Part shown: in pieces, positions 1 to 42,246 of the stretch
How positions within the stretch are numbered: the first letter of the stretch is position 1
Layout of the letters: each line of letters starts with the position of its first letter
Source: Morinoia aosen
Taxonomy: Eukaryota > Arthropoda > Malacostraca > Amphipoda > Talitridae
Length of the DNA: 64,000 nucleotides
Assembly: GCA_030386875.1 (NCBI GenBank)
Contig: CM059570.1
Coordinates: forward strand, 32,417,422 to 32,481,421
Reading direction: 5' to 3'
Program-made: the position numbers and the translations under genes
The notes under the pieces: model-generated
The model's database searches: none
What the model saw: the letters and a program-made list of their open reading frames with translations, nothing else
Told to the model about the DNA's origin: nothing

Positions 1-27
1 AGGGTTCTGGCTGACAACTTATAATTA

Positions 28-31283
<31,256 letters not shown>

Positions 31284-31296
31284 ACGCCTCACACCA

Positions 31297-31304
31297 CTAT
31301 ATAA
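31297..31304 (-). promoter_or_regulatory. TATA-like box before ALT-A
   Basis: TTATATAG on the minus strand lies about 32 nt upstream of the ATG at 31265 and about 14 nt upstream of the ATG at 31283. A start about 30 nt downstream of the box would fall between the two ATGs and favour the inner, Kozak-perfect one. The function is inferred from position only. Confidence 0.4.
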
Positions 31305-31478
31305 GCCGATGTACTTGTTACTTGTTGAAATGTGGCGTTCCACCAGTAGAGACCCGGGCGTTCTCGACCGCTTCAGCTTCAGCAGCTCAAGACGTTGTAC
31401 TGACCGCCTCTATCAACGTTGGCGCTGATATTTCGGATGGAGTCGCCAAGCAGACGACGGCCTGCTGCGTACACCGAA

Positions 31479-31537
31479 AAAGGCGACATCGCAAACCGAA
31501 AGCCTAAAAAAGTGAAGCAGCTCTAAATGTCGCCTTT
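31479..31537. repeat. Inverted repeat upstream of ALT-A
   Basis: AAAGGCGACAT at 31479-31489 is repeated in inverted orientation (ATGTCGCCTTT) at 31527-31537 with a 37 nt spacer. It lies about 200 nt upstream of the ALT-A start. It could be a small foldback element remnant or a regulatory dyad. Confidence 0.4.
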
Positions 31538-32119
31538 GCGCGTTCGGCGTCAGATTTCAGATAGTTGGGAACACACGTGCGAACAAATACCACTGGCACA
31601 GCTTCGAGGCCGTGGTATTTTAGCACTGCCATATATTTAATAAAAACAAGGGAAATTTTTTTTTCTTCCGCTAACCCGTTATGTTTGAATTTTTTCTATT
31701 TCATCACTTATCTGAAACCTATATTGATCTACAAAATACGCAAGTATCCTGCGAGGTACTTCTAAGAAATAAATTTTTCTTGTTTTTAGAATTATGATAG
31801 CTTTAAGTATTACAAATAGAATGAAAACTAATTTTAACCAAGATTCATGCCTCATAAGCCGCGTGCATCTGTATCTGTTGTTCAATATAGTGTAACATGT
31901 AGTATTGAAAAAAAAATAATTAGTGAAAATTTTTGAACATGAGGCTAGTTTAGGAGAAGTGTACAATTTGAATTAAGTTAAAATTACTGGTTATTATTTT
32001 CTACCTGTACATGTGTAAGGCAATACATTGGTGTAGTGACGTTATTTAAACGAAGTATGCGAGATTTCGTTCTTTTTTCGTCGTTCTACTCCTCTATTGC
32101 TCTGACACAGGGGATAAAT

Positions 32120-32222
32120 GACTGATGCTCGCGCCTTCATACGTAGTATGAGGCGTAGTAGTATCACGCCTACGGTCATTGTATGATCGTAGTACCACGC
32201 CTTCATACGTAGTATATATGAG
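32120..32222. repeat. Palindromic TACGTAGTA cluster
   Basis: GCCTTCATACGTAGTATGAG, a palindrome around TACGTA, is repeated as GCCTTCATACGTAGTATATA 60 bp on, with GGCGTAGTAGTATCACGCC between. Could form alternative hairpins. Confidence 0.6.
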
Positions 32223-33062
32223 GGCTCACATGCGAATAGGGGATCGGTGCAAAATGTGAAAACCTGGTGAGAAATAAGAAAATAAGCTATAGGTTTAGCA
32301 AGTAACTCTACTATTCACATTGGTGCTATTGGCTAGCCAGTTGAATAATACATACTTATCGAGTAAGTAAGTGGTAAATTTAGCTAATTAAATCTGACTC
32401 CGTCTTAAATACGACAATCTCCTGTACTGTGAAAATCCAGCGCTAAACATGATTTCACAGAAAAAACTTAGCGGTTTAAATATTGAGTTCAATGAGGCAT
32501 GTATGGGAGCTCTACCGAACTTGTTCATGAATATTTTCTCGCAAACTTATAGTGTGAGGCGTCATGAAGTCACGAAATTTTCACTCTATCTATGACCCTA
32601 ATGCTTTAATTTGAGCATATATGTTAAGAGGCTTATGATAAGATGACAGGATAAATTTTCGTTCTATCATAATTAATTTTAAATGACTCATATCCGGTTG
32701 CGAGATTACACTCTCAAGATAACAAGTTATCTCAATAAGTCTCAAAATATCCAAAAGTGAAAATATCGTTCATGGAAAACGTTTTACAAAAATTTGAATC
32801 AAGTTTTATTTTAGATAAATCGAATGTCAAATAAATAAGAACGAAAAATAAAAACAGTTTATTTCCAACTTAGTTAATTCATCCTCCTCTAATTTAATGC
32901 TTTGATTTTTAAATAATTCTTAACATAGAGGTTCTTAATTGGTTGATAAACCAATATAGATATGAAAACCACGGCAATGGTTGAATGAATATAATATATC
33001 TGAACACATCAGTGGCATGCTTTAATCGTAACCTAAAGAGAAACTTAAGAACGAAGAAAATT

Positions 33063-33730
33063 CCGATAAAATTTATCATCTTTACTAAGAAAACGTTTCG
33101 GAGTCCCGCTCCATCATCAGTTCAAAGGAAAAAAAAATTATGTCTGAAATAAAAGATCAAAGTCCAATGAATTGTAGGTGCTAAAAATATATCATGAGGG
33201 AAAAATTACAAAGTATGACAAGGAAAAAAAACACAGAAACACAAAAAGAATACACGTGAAACATAAGTATGAAATAAAATTGAGCTGGTAATGGCGAGGA
33301 TTCTACCTATTCACTATTTGCAAAGGGTATGAACTATCTGTATTGTTCAAATCAGAGTTTCGTTTGAAGATATGCGTGGATTCTAAAATTCTGAGGTCAT
33401 ACGGGGTTGAAGCAGAGTCTAAAATTTTGAAATTTGCAGGAGATGTAGGAACATTGCATTTTTCAGCATGATTTCGCACTGCAGAGTGCGATGGGTGAGC
33501 TAGTTGATTCCCAGAACGGAAGCTTCTACCTCTATGCTCTGCCAATCTGATATAGAAACTTCGTGACGTTATACCGACGTACGAAGATGTCCACTCCACA
33601 CAACTATAAGAGTATACCAAAGAGGCTCGCATTTCACTGGGGAGCGTCTGTTTGTATCGAAAGAAAGCAATTTTGAAATTATTAACCAGAGTGACAGGTA
33701 AAGTAAAGTTATGGAAATATTTTGCGCACA
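33063..33730 (-). mobile_element. Penelope-like element 3' fragment, second family
   Basis: Minus-strand open frame from about 33725 to 33303 reads TLVNNFKIAFFRYKQTLPSE, then a GIY-YIG endonuclease (CVEWTSSYVGITSRSFYIRL, AEH) ending SYPLQIVNR. It is only distantly related to the 8 kb pair but has the same C-terminal KILDSxSxxxDLRILES block. The 3' UTR has a hammerhead-like core near 33122-33085. 5' truncated. Confidence 0.82.
33085..33125 (-). ncRNA. Hammerhead-ribozyme-like core
   Basis: Minus strand: CTGATGA, then T plus stem GGAG-CGGGA-CTCC, then GAAA CGTTTTC. CUGANGA and GAAA flanking stem II are the hammerhead core, and such motifs are known in Penelope-like retroelements. An extra T before the stem and an undefined stem III/cleavage site lower confidence. 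Confidence 0.4.
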
Positions 33731-33764
33731 GTAATTACAATTCACGAGTCATCTTATCAGACTT

Positions 33765-33830
33765 ATCTTATCCATTGTTCTAGACTTAAGAAACATTCTA
33801 CCTCTGTATCACCTGTGGTAAATAAATATA
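33765..33830 (+). mobile_element. 3' end fragment of the CR1/jockey-type LINE
   Basis: TAGACTTAAGAAACATTCTA and CTCTGTATCACCTGTGGTAA match the 3' UTR end of the 46.8-51.9 kb LINE (about 51806-51860). Confidence 0.75.
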
Positions 33831-34011
33831 AGAGTAAAATGTGAATGCAAATGTAAATTTTAGACGGGGCCCCTATTCAACCTTGCAACCCGGATAAGGT
33901 AGTTCATAATTTTAGTTCGGTTCAGCTAGGTCATAGGGTAAAAGTCCTTCAAGCATTTGGGTTAGACTTCTGCCTCCCTGTTTACAAACAATTTTTTTTT
34001 AAATACTTCTT

Positions 34012-34078
34012 GGAAATTTTGTAGGAAGGTGATAACAATGTGCGAATTTTTGTAGAAAGGTCATAACAATTTGCGATT
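34012..34078 (-). repeat. Dispersed two-unit copy of the 13.5 kb minisatellite
   Basis: TTTTGTAGGAAGGTGATAAC and TTTTGTAGAAAGGTCATAAC units match the reverse complement of 13496-13610. Confidence 0.6.
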
Positions 34079-34145
34079 TATTAAAACCGGATTTGGTACA
34101 CAAGCAAATAGAACTAAGCTTTTTAAGTTACTATTATCAATTCTA

Positions 34146-34192
34146 GTGCACACGGCCCGTCAAAAAATTATATTAGATACCGGACCAACTGA
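34146..34192 (-). mobile_element. Helitron-like end fragment
   Basis: Minus strand ..TTTTTTGACGGGCCGTGTGC then ACTAG. Same terminus as 39520-39700. A sister fragment, AATGCACACGGCCCGTC..., lies at 40964-41016 and shares GGACCAACTGAGC. Confidence 0.4.
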
Positions 34193-34409
34193 GCGTCAGA
34201 ATGGCTTTCCCATGATTTCCCATGCTATTATATGGCTTTCCTATATTTTCCTGATTATGAAGTGAATAGAAGTCGAAAAAGAAGTGCAGAGGTGAAAGGT
34301 GCGTTTGATGAAATGAAAAATGGGAAAGCTCCAGGTATGGATGGCTGCACTGTTGAATGTCTAAAGAAAGGAGGAAATGTGGTTGTAGAATGGTTGGTAC
34401 GTTTATTAA

Positions 34410-35164
34410 ATGTGTGTTTCGAGGCTAGTAAAGTGCCGGTTGATTGGAGTAGCGCGTGGAGTTTTAATTGGAAGAGTGAGAGTGTTGACGGATCGTGTGC
34501 TTGCTGAAGAACAGTGTGGTTTTAGGTGTGGTAGAGGTTGTGTTTATCAAATGTTTGCTGTGAGGCAGGTGAATGAAAAATACTTATTAAAGGGAAAAGA
34601 TGTATATTGGGCATTTATGGATCTAGAGAAGGCGTATGACAGAGTGGATCGTGAGGCTCTATGGCAAGTGGTAAGCTTGTATGGAGTGGGTGGGAGACTG
34701 TTGAATGCGATCAAGAGTTTCTACATTGATAGCAGAGCATGTGTGAGAGTAGGGAATGAGGTGAGTGAATGGTTCCCAGTTGTGACAGGTGTGAGACAGG
34801 GATGTGTGATGTCGCCGTGGTTGTTTAATTTGTTTATGGATGGTGTGGTGAGAGAAGTGAATGCCAGAGTGTTGGGAAAAGGCGCGCAGTTGGTGGGACG
34901 AAATGGTATGTATTGGGAAGTGTGTCAGCTGTTGTTTGCAGATGATACAGCGCTTGTGGCTGATTCAGAGGAAAAACTGAGGAGACTTGTTGCAGAGTTT
35001 GGTAGAGTGTGCGAAAGGCCGAAATTGAGGGTAAATGTGAATAAAAGTAAGGTGATGAGATGTTCAAGAGGTGGAGTGTTTGGAACTTTGGATTTGAGGT
35101 TGAATGGTGAAGTTTTAGAGGAGATAGAGCATTTTAGGTACCTCGGGTCGGATGTGACTGTTAA
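34410..35164 (+). pseudogene. LINE reverse transcriptase, first part
   Basis: RT blocks in order: EEQCGFRCGRGC, FMDLEKAYDRVDR (first Asp), GVRQGCVMSPWLFNLFMD, LLFADDTALVAD (catalytic FADD), VNKSKVMR, EHFRYLGSDV. N-terminal FDEMKNGKAPGMDG is at 34300-34350 in the preceding frame. Domain order is that of APE-type LINE RTs, but no endonuclease is left. Confidence 0.88.
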
Positions 35165-36298
35165 GGGGGTCCTCCGGGGCCCCTTTTCTCTCCGATGGTC
35201 ATTTTTCATTTTATTGTTGGAAAAGAACCCTTAGGTGGTGGACTATTCGGTACTTAAATTTTATGGCGCTACGAATAATAGATCCCCCCCCAGGGGGAGT
35301 AAGGGGACCAAAATCCTAAATTTTCGAGCCCATTTCGACCCCATATAAAAAGAAAACAAAAGAATAAATGAAAAATTTGCGAATGTACTTTTGTTAGATA
35401 TGTTTCAAGGATTCTAAAACTGTCTCTGTTTTTGTTCTAGCATAAAAACTCCATGAGTTCTATTCTTTCGAAATTTCAATACCAGTGGACTAAAAACCAA
35501 TATGTCAATTTTTTTTCAAAAACTAAGACCTGAATCAAAAAAATGTATAGAGGAAATTGTGTTTCTTTTCAAAAGTTACATCTAATAGTCAAATTTCATA
35601 AGAATCAAACTGAAAACAAAAAGTTTCATAATTTTTATGAAGTTAAAAAATTTTTAATTTTTTTCTTTCTTGTAAATTACAATTCACAGTTTGAATATGA
35701 TGTTATGCATGGAGAAAATCGAAATAAAAATGAAAACAGCATTCAATTACATAAATTTTCCATTATATCCCACTAAAACAAAAAATTTAGTTTATGGCCT
35801 GTACTGTAAAGTTACTTACTTTCAAAATTCAAAAGAATAGAAGTCATTGAGTTTTTATGCTAGGAAGTAAACAAAGACAGTTTTGGAATCCTTGGAACAT
35901 TTCTAACAAAGTTATATTCCCCTTTTTTCCATTTTCCCATTTCATTTTTTTTATAATGGTTCAAATCCAAAAATTTCTTTTTTTTTATTTATTGGTAAAT
36001 TTTCGCATATAAAAAAAATTAAAAAAAAATGCAAAATCCCCGAATATATCTTTGTTAGAAATTTTTCAAGGATTCCAAAACTGTCTTTGAATTTGTTCTA
36101 GCATAAAAACTCAATGACTTCTATTCTTTTGAAATATGCATAAAAATGACCCAAAAACCTATTTTTCAAATTTTTCGGAAAAACTAAGGCCTAAATCAAA
36201 AAATTTCAAGTTCAAATATGTTTGTCTTGCAAAACTACATATACTCGCCAAGTTTCAGACCAATCGGATCAAAAAAATTTTCATTCCGGAGGACCCCC
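35165..36298. mobile_element. TTAA-flanked TIR element 1 (1134 bp), inside LINE
   Basis: Inverted ends GGGGGTCCTCCGG/CCGGAGGACCCCC flanked by TTAA at 35161-35164 and 36299-36302. TTAA duplication is the piggyBac signature. No transposase frame. The interior has two AACTGTCTxTG..TTCTAGCATAAAAACT blocks and shares sequence with 37280-38416 and 41040-41353. Confidence 0.8.
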
Positions 36299-36302
36299 TT
36301 AA

Positions 36303-36840
36303 GGATAGTATGGAAGTAGAAGTGAGGCCTCGAGTGAGTGAAGGCTGTAAGACATTGGGTGCAATGAGGAAAGTTTTTGAATGCAGGAGTTTGAGTATGA
36401 ATGCTAAGAGGGGACTGCATGAAAGATTGATTGTGCCAGTTTCGTTGTATGGAGCAGAGTCCTGGGGGTTGAGAGCAGCTGAGAGGAGGAAGTTGGATGT
36501 GTTTGAAATGAAGTGTTTGAGGAGCATGTATGGAGTAACAAGAAGAGATAGGATCAGGAAAGAGTTGGTTAGGGGGCAGACGGGTGTTATCAAAAAGTTG
36601 AGCAGGCGAGTGGATGAAAGAGTGCTTGGATGGCTTGGGCATGTTGAAAGAATGAATGTTGAGCGGCTGGTGAAAAATATTTTTATGTCTGAAGTGAGTG
36701 GTCTTCGAGTGTGAGGTAGACCACGGATGAGTTGGATGGATGGGGTGAAACGTGCTTTGTATGAGAGGGGTCTGACTGTGGACGTGGCGAGAGGGATGGC
36801 TGCGGACAGAAGTGAGTGGGGGCAGTGCATAAGAAGGTAA
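36303..36840 (+). pseudogene. LINE reverse transcriptase, C-terminal part
   Basis: Continues directly from the RT after the insertion (KDSMEVEVRPRVSEGCKT), then LYGAESWGLRAAERRKLDV, RVLGWLGHVERMN and a stop before GRPRMSWMDGVK. The frame across the insertion is exactly restored if the element and one TTAA are removed. Confidence 0.85.
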
Positions 36841-37104
36841 TTTTATTTTTACCGCGGTACTGGAAGTTGCCCGCGTGTGATGGGGTTGACCTGCCCTGTG
36901 CGAGGAGAAGGGCTGCACTCAATGAAGCGGTCGGGGTAAACCAGCTATGGCTGTCGGGCCTGACTGTGGAAGGTGGTTGTGCTGGGCTGTTGCTGATCCT
37001 GGCAATTCAGGTGCGGCCAGTGATGCCTCTCTCGCCTCCTAGGGACTAAGTGTGGTGATTGTGGCCTGCTGTCGGCTACCCTCCCATAGGGAGGATAAGC
37101 CCGG

Positions 37105-37135
<31 letters not shown>

Positions 37136-37150
37136 GTGTATGTATGTATA
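37105..37150 (+). repeat. (TATG)n LINE tail
   Basis: About eleven TATG units immediately after the LINE 3' UTR, a typical microsatellite tail. Confidence 0.9.
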
Positions 37151-37279
37151 TTTTCCTAAGTCTCAACTTCTGATTTCCAAACGACCTTGTGTAAAATCCA
37201 TTCTTCATTCCGTAACATTTTGCCCCACTTCTAAAAATCTTCCAACGCATGATGAGAATAAAATTTTTGGATGTTTTAA

Positions 37280-38416
37280 GGAGATCATCCCAGTTGGAGA
37301 ACTTTTTTCGTCCGATTCGTTTGAAAATTGGCCAATATATGTATTTTATGAGAGTAAACTTTTTGTACTCTTGTCATTTTTTCGATTTAGGCCTTATTTT
37401 TTTGTACGAAAAATTAGTTTTTTGGTATATTTTTATGTATATTTTAAGACGTTTCTCCTCATTGAGTTTTGATGCTAGAACAAAGCCAAAGACAGTTTTA
37501 GAATCCTTGGAACATTTCTAACCAGCCCACGTCGGCCTTTTTTCAAATTCAAAATTTTTCGATTTTTTATATTTTTTTAAATTTCTGAAATCAACAAAAA
37601 ATTTTTGGGGTTTAGAGCTATACATTTTTTTAAAAAAATTCGAATTTAAAAAAAAGCTGACGTGGGCTTCTTAGAAATGTTTCAAGGATTCCAAAACTGT
37701 CTTTTGTTTTGTTCTAGCATCAAAACTCAATGAGGAGATACGGGTTGAATGTCGAAAGTTTTTTTTTTTGGGGTATAAGCCAAAACAAAATTTTTTGTTG
37801 TAGTGTAATGTAATGAACAATTTATGTAATTGAATGCAGTTTGAATTTGTATTTCGATAATTTCCATACATAACTTCATATTCACACTGTAAATTGTGAT
37901 TTCCAAAATGAATAAAAAACAATTTTACTTCTTTTATATATGAAATTTTTTTCAGCCTGGTTCTTATGAAATTTGACTATGATATGTAACTTTCGAAAAG
38001 AAGCACAATTCATTCCATTCGTTTTTTGATTTAGGCCTTAGTTTTTGAAAAAATTTGACATATTGGTTTTTACGTATTGATATTTCACTGATATTGATAT
38101 TTCAAAACGTATCTCCTCATTGAGTTTTGATGCTAGAACAAAAACAAAGACAGTTTTAGAATCCTTGGAACACTTCTAACAAACTCAAAAGGTTTATTTT
38201 CCATTTTTTCCCATTTGTTCTCTTTTTATATGGGGTCAAAATCGGTCGAAAATGAAAAATTTTGGTCCCATCACCCCCTTAGCTGGGAATTTTTGTCCCT
38301 AGTGCCATAAAATTTTAGGACCGAATAGTCCACCACCTAAGGGTCCTTTCCCAACAAACACATGAGAAATGACCCCCGGAGCAACAGGGGCCTGGCAGAG
38401 GCCTGGGATGATCTCC
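37280..38416. mobile_element. TTAA-flanked TIR element 2 (1137 bp)
   Basis: Inverted ends GGAGATCATCCCA/TGGGATGATCTCC flanked by TTAA at 37276-37279 and 38417-38420. Internally related to element 1 (GGTGGTGGACTATTCGGT in inverse, AAACTGTCTTTGTTTTTGTT) and nearly the same length, but with different terminal sequence. Non-autonomous. Confidence 0.8.
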
Positions 38417-38504
38417 TTAAAGCTTGTTAGTTTGATCAAATACAGCATTCTCCACAACCTTATCAGGTAAATCTGAAGGAAAGAACAATAATCGATTTTG
38501 TAAA

Positions 38505-38945
38505 TTTCGATTCCTAAGCATAGTTAATTAGATCGAAATAAACAAGTTTTCTTCTATGCACTTTCCGTCTGAAATGAGTATTTTATTAGTTGAAGTTGAA
38601 AGAAATTCATCGATCCCGTGGTATGGCATCACTGCAACGGAGTCTCGCTTCCAGCGCGATCGTCATCAAAGACGAAACCAAACCTACCGCTATACCTCGT
38701 TAAATAACCATATGACGAAAAAAGTGTATAGAAGAAAAGTTGTATATTTCGATGTTATTACCATGATTCAAGCAACAAAAATTCGAAAATCGATGAGTAG
38801 CTGTTTATTCGAGCGCATTCGTCATCAAAGACGAAACTAAACCTACCGCTATAACTCGTAATATAATCATTTCAGACGGAAGACAGAAAGTGCATAGAAG
38901 AAAACTTGTTTATTTTGATTAAATTAATTATGTTTAGGCACCGAA
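38505..38945. mobile_element. Foldback/TIR element
   Basis: About 60 bp imperfect inverted ends: AATAAACAAGTTTTCTTCTA, TGCACTTTCCGTCTGAAATGA against TCATTTCAGACGGAAG..AAAGTGCATAGAAGAAAACT. The interior is partly doubled (CGTCATCAAAGACGAAAC twice). A relative is at 44560-44700. Confidence 0.65.
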
Positions 38946-38949
38946 AAGT

Positions 38950-39519
38950 AGGAAATCAATTAATGTTACTTTTCTTCAGATTCACCCCTTATCATCTACC
39001 TTAGATTATACGGGCTCCTTCTCGAGTGTGCACAGCCGTTAGTGCAAATGAAGTCCGACATTTAACGCGGTGGGAGAGCAGAGCTGCGGCACTACCGGTC
39101 CGTGAGCGTGGTCGTCGCAGAGGATCTAGAGACTCTGCGACTACCGTGGTAGTATAACCACTAAGGGTTTAGCTTACTGGAGTCCGAGCCCAAGCCTTCT
39201 TGACTACGTAGTAGTACTTCGCGAATCAGGAGGAAGACCCTTGAGGGTGGTGCCTCCGTCTTCAAGTTCTACATAACAGAATCCGTGTTGGCAGTTCATC
39301 ACTTCTCTTCCTTTTAGTGCTTAGAAATTTTTGCAAAAACCTAATCTATCCTACCAATACACGCGATATTCATTCTGACTCTGAATCTGCTGGGTTAGTA
39401 CACCGAAAATTGTGGAGCTAGTGAAGCTTGTATCACTGATACACTCATCACCCACTTTCGGGTGCTGGGTGTGACACACGGAAAGACAGGCGGACGGACG
39501 GACGCGGCTCTTATTATAG
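38950..39519. other. Structured unassigned stretch
   Basis: No gene. Hairpin GTCGCAGAGGATCTAGAGAC plus TCTGCGAC near 39113. The (CGGA)n tract at 39487-39506 with CTTATTATAGTACTAG next to it resembles Helitron-type ends. Confidence 0.35.
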
Positions 39520-39700
39520 TACTAGTGTGCAAGGCCCGTCAAAAATGACGGGATTCAATACATTTCTTGAACAAATTTTCCATACGTGGATGACAAACAA
39601 GTATATCCATCCTAACAGTACTCGTGATAAAAAAATTCTTGTACTTGTGCACTGGTTAAACTCGTATCGCAGATACGGTCATTATAACTATCCTTATGAG
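39520..39700 (-). mobile_element. Helitron-like 3' end, copy 2
   Basis: Minus strand: GACCGTATCTGCGATACGAG..AGGATGGATATACTTGTTTG..GAATCCCGTCATTTTTGACG plus GGCCTTGCACACTAG, then T. Perfect 7 bp hairpin CCCGTCA/TGACGGG 11 nt before CTAG. Confidence 0.5.
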
Positions 39701-39837
39701 CCCGACAAAAAGTGGAAGAAGCGGATTCCAAAGAAATAAACCAAGGGTATTATTAGGTAGTAGCAGGACCCGTGGAAATGCTACGGACAATGTCCTAGTT
39801 AAGCTAGGCGGACTTGTGAAAAAATTTAGTCAACATT

Positions 39838-39900
39838 ATCTAACCTATGCTAACCTAACCTATCCCAACCTTTCCTATCCTAACCATCTATCCTATCTCA
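39838..39900 (+). repeat. CCTAA-like tract
   Basis: Degenerate TAACCTATxC units. Comparable tracts at 44400-44482, 45440-45545 and 56920-56935. Confidence 0.55.
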
Positions 39901-40044
39901 ACCGAACATCTACTACTAAGAATCACTGTCGAGGAATTAACTAAATATGTTTCGTGTCCCGCTCTTAAGAACAGATAGGAAGAAATTAGCACTGGCGGTC
40001 TTGGTTTCAGTTCACCGATAAAATAATACTCATTTTTGCTGTAC

Positions 40045-40960
40045 AAGTACATATACATACCAGGCTTCTCCTCCCTACGGGAGGGTAGCCGACAGCAGGC
40101 TACAATCATTTGGCCTTGGTCCCTAGGAGGCGAGAGAGGCAGCACTGGTCGCACCAGAACTGCCCGGATCGGTAGCAGCCCAGCACAACCATCTTCCACA
40201 GTCAGGCCCGACAGCCATAGCTGGCTTACCTCGACCGCTTCATTGTGTGCAGCCTCTCCCCCCCGCACTTACACAATGAACTCCCCCAGCTTCCACTCAC
40301 TTCTGTCCACAGTCATCCCTCTCGCCACGTTCACAGTCAGACCCCTCTCAAACAAAGCACCTTTCACCCCATCCATTCAACTCATCCGTGGCCTTCCTCG
40401 CGCTCTAATGCCACTCACTTCCGACGTATATATCTTTTTTACCAGCCGCTCAACATTCATTTTTTCAACATGCCCAAACCATCCAAGCACTCTTTCACCC
40501 ACTCGCCTGCTCAACTTTTTGATAACACCCGTCTGCCCCCTAACTCATTTATTTCCAATCCTGTCTCTTCTTGTTACTCCAAATATGCTCCTCAAACACT
40601 TCATCTCAAATACATCCAGCTTCCTTCTCTCAGCTGCTCTCAAACCCCTAAGACTTTGCTTCATACAACAAAACTGGCACGATTAGGCTTTCAAACACTC
40701 CCCTCATAGCACTCATACTCAAACTCCTGCATTCAAAAACTTTCTTCATTGCACCCATTGTCATGCAGCCCTCATTCACTCGATGTCTCACTTCTACTTC
40801 CACACTATCCTTCACAACCACATCCGACCCGAGGTACATGAAATAGAGCGCTCTACGTACTTCCTACAACACTTCACCATTCATCTTCACATCCAATGTT
40901 CCAAACACTCCACCTCTTGAACTTTTCATCACCTTACTTTTATTTACACGAATGCACACG
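40045..40960 (-). pseudogene. LINE fragment, second copy
   Basis: Minus-strand RT C-terminus plus 3' UTR homologous to the 34-37 kb LINE: MYLGSDVVVKDSVEVEVRHR, ECRSLSMSAMRGVFESLIVP, KSLGLRAAERRKLDV-like, then the ACCTCGACCGCTTCATTG 3' UTR in inverse. Several stops and shifts. It lacks the TTAA element, giving the empty site. Confidence 0.82.
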
Positions 40961-41039
40961 GCCCGTCAAAAAAATGACAGTATTAGGTATAGGACCAACT
41001 GAGCTGACCAACTGGTTGGGGTAAGTGGACAAAATTTTT

Positions 41040-41353
41040 TTTTCGGCCCCATTTCGACCCCACATAAAAATAAAACAAAACGGGAAATGGATAATTTGAC
41101 CATGTACTTTTGTTAGAAATGTTTTAAGGATTCTAAAACTGTCTTTGGTTTTGTTTTAGCATCAAAACTCAATGAGTTGATTCGTCTTGAAAATACATAA
41201 AAATCTACCAAAAAACTAATTTTTCTTAAAAGAAATAAGGCCTAAATCGAAAAAGTGACAGGAGTAAAAAACGTTTACTTTCAAAAAATACTTATACTGG
41301 CCAATTTTCAAATGAATCGGACGAAAAAAGTTCAAAAAATCCGGATGGTGGCC
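41040..41353. mobile_element. TTAA element 3, truncated
   Basis: The right end CCGGATGGTGGCC precedes TTAA at 41354-41357. The interior TTTCGACCCCACATAAAAA and AAACTGTCTTTGGTTTTGTT match elements 1 and 2. Left end missing. It sits at the TTAA found in Helitron-like copy 1 (GCTTAATAACCGTATCTG), so it inserted into Helitron-like copy 3. Confidence 0.65.
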
Positions 41354-41795
41354 TTAACGACCGTATCTGTGATACGCGTTTCGCCAATGCACAAGAAAGG
41401 AAAGAAAAGAAAGAAAAACACCTCATTTCCAATAGAGATGATACAAAAGTAAAATCATTGGTTTTTAAATATCTTAAAGTTGATACACTTAGATGATACA
41501 CACACATGAGTATTGTAATACCCATGTCACTAGTCGAAAAGAAATGATTGAGGGTAATATACTCCTAATATTGCTTAATCTACATCTGATGATACATTTA
41601 ATAATAATAATTATAAGAGACAACACAATATCATGGACAATGCATTTTCATTGTGGGGTGGAAACACTTTGTACAAAAATATTTTTATTGCGGGTAATAT
41701 TAGGATGGATATCTTTGTTTGTCATTCACATCTGTATGGAAATTATAAAGAAAATTTAGAATCCCGTCATTTTTTAAGGGGCGTGTACACTGGCA
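41354..41795 (+). mobile_element. Helitron-like 3' end, copy 3
   Basis: TTAACGACCGTATCTGTGAT, about 280 bp of extra sequence, then GCGGGTAATATTAGGATGGA..TTTGTTTGTCATTCACATCT and CCCGTCATTTTTTAAGGGGC, GTGTACACTGG. Confidence 0.45.
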
Positions 41796-42130
41796 GTCTG
41801 ATAAAATGTCAACCATATCAATGCAAGTAGAAACGATCTTTTAGTGTTACACTGAGGCATTCAGAAACCGTGATACCGCAAACGCTAACGGATAACAGAC
41901 AAATAATTATACATCCTATGTTTCTTAAAAGCGGACACCAAACAAATATTTAAATAAAAACACTACGGGTATTATTAGTTAGGTTAAATAGATTCAGTAC
42001 TCGTCGTGGTGTGGGCTTCTCTCCCTCTCATAAAAGCCTTGATGCGTTTCAGTATGCTAGATACCAACTTGATGTAAGTCATTGGGTCAATTCTCTGTCT
42101 GTCATTCTTAATGAAGTTTGACTCTTCTCA

Positions 42131-42246
42131 GTGGGATACAACTATTTTTTCTATGGTAATTAGCACTCCCTGGGCGAACATGTCAGGCCACGAGATACAG
42201 GTTAGGTAGGCCTTCCTCTTGTTGAAAAAGAATAGCTTTTTTGCTT
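42131..42246 (-). repeat. Dispersed family A 3' fragment
   Basis: Reverse complement of the family end: GTGGGATACAACTATTTTTT, then GTTAGGTAGGCCTTCCTCTT. Confidence 0.6.

Larger units (their letters stand above)
34260..37105 (+). mobile_element. LINE copy, 5' truncated and interrupted
   Basis: Non-LTR retrotransposon whose RT runs 34265-35164 and 36303-36835. Frame breaks: a shift and about 30-codon deletion near 34440, a TGA near 36712, and a 1.13 kb TTAA element at 35165-36298. The 3' UTR (GGGGTTGACCTGCCC, TGCTGTCGGCTACCCTCCCA) ends in a (TATG)n tail at 37105-37150. A second copy, minus strand, is at 40045-40960. Confidence 0.85.

Noticed and set aside
36235..36918. 227-codon minus-strand frame
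   Set aside because: Antisense shadow of the LINE reverse transcriptase on the plus strand.
40036..40686. 216-codon plus-strand frame rich in Ser/Thr/Pro
   Set aside because: Antisense of the second LINE fragment.
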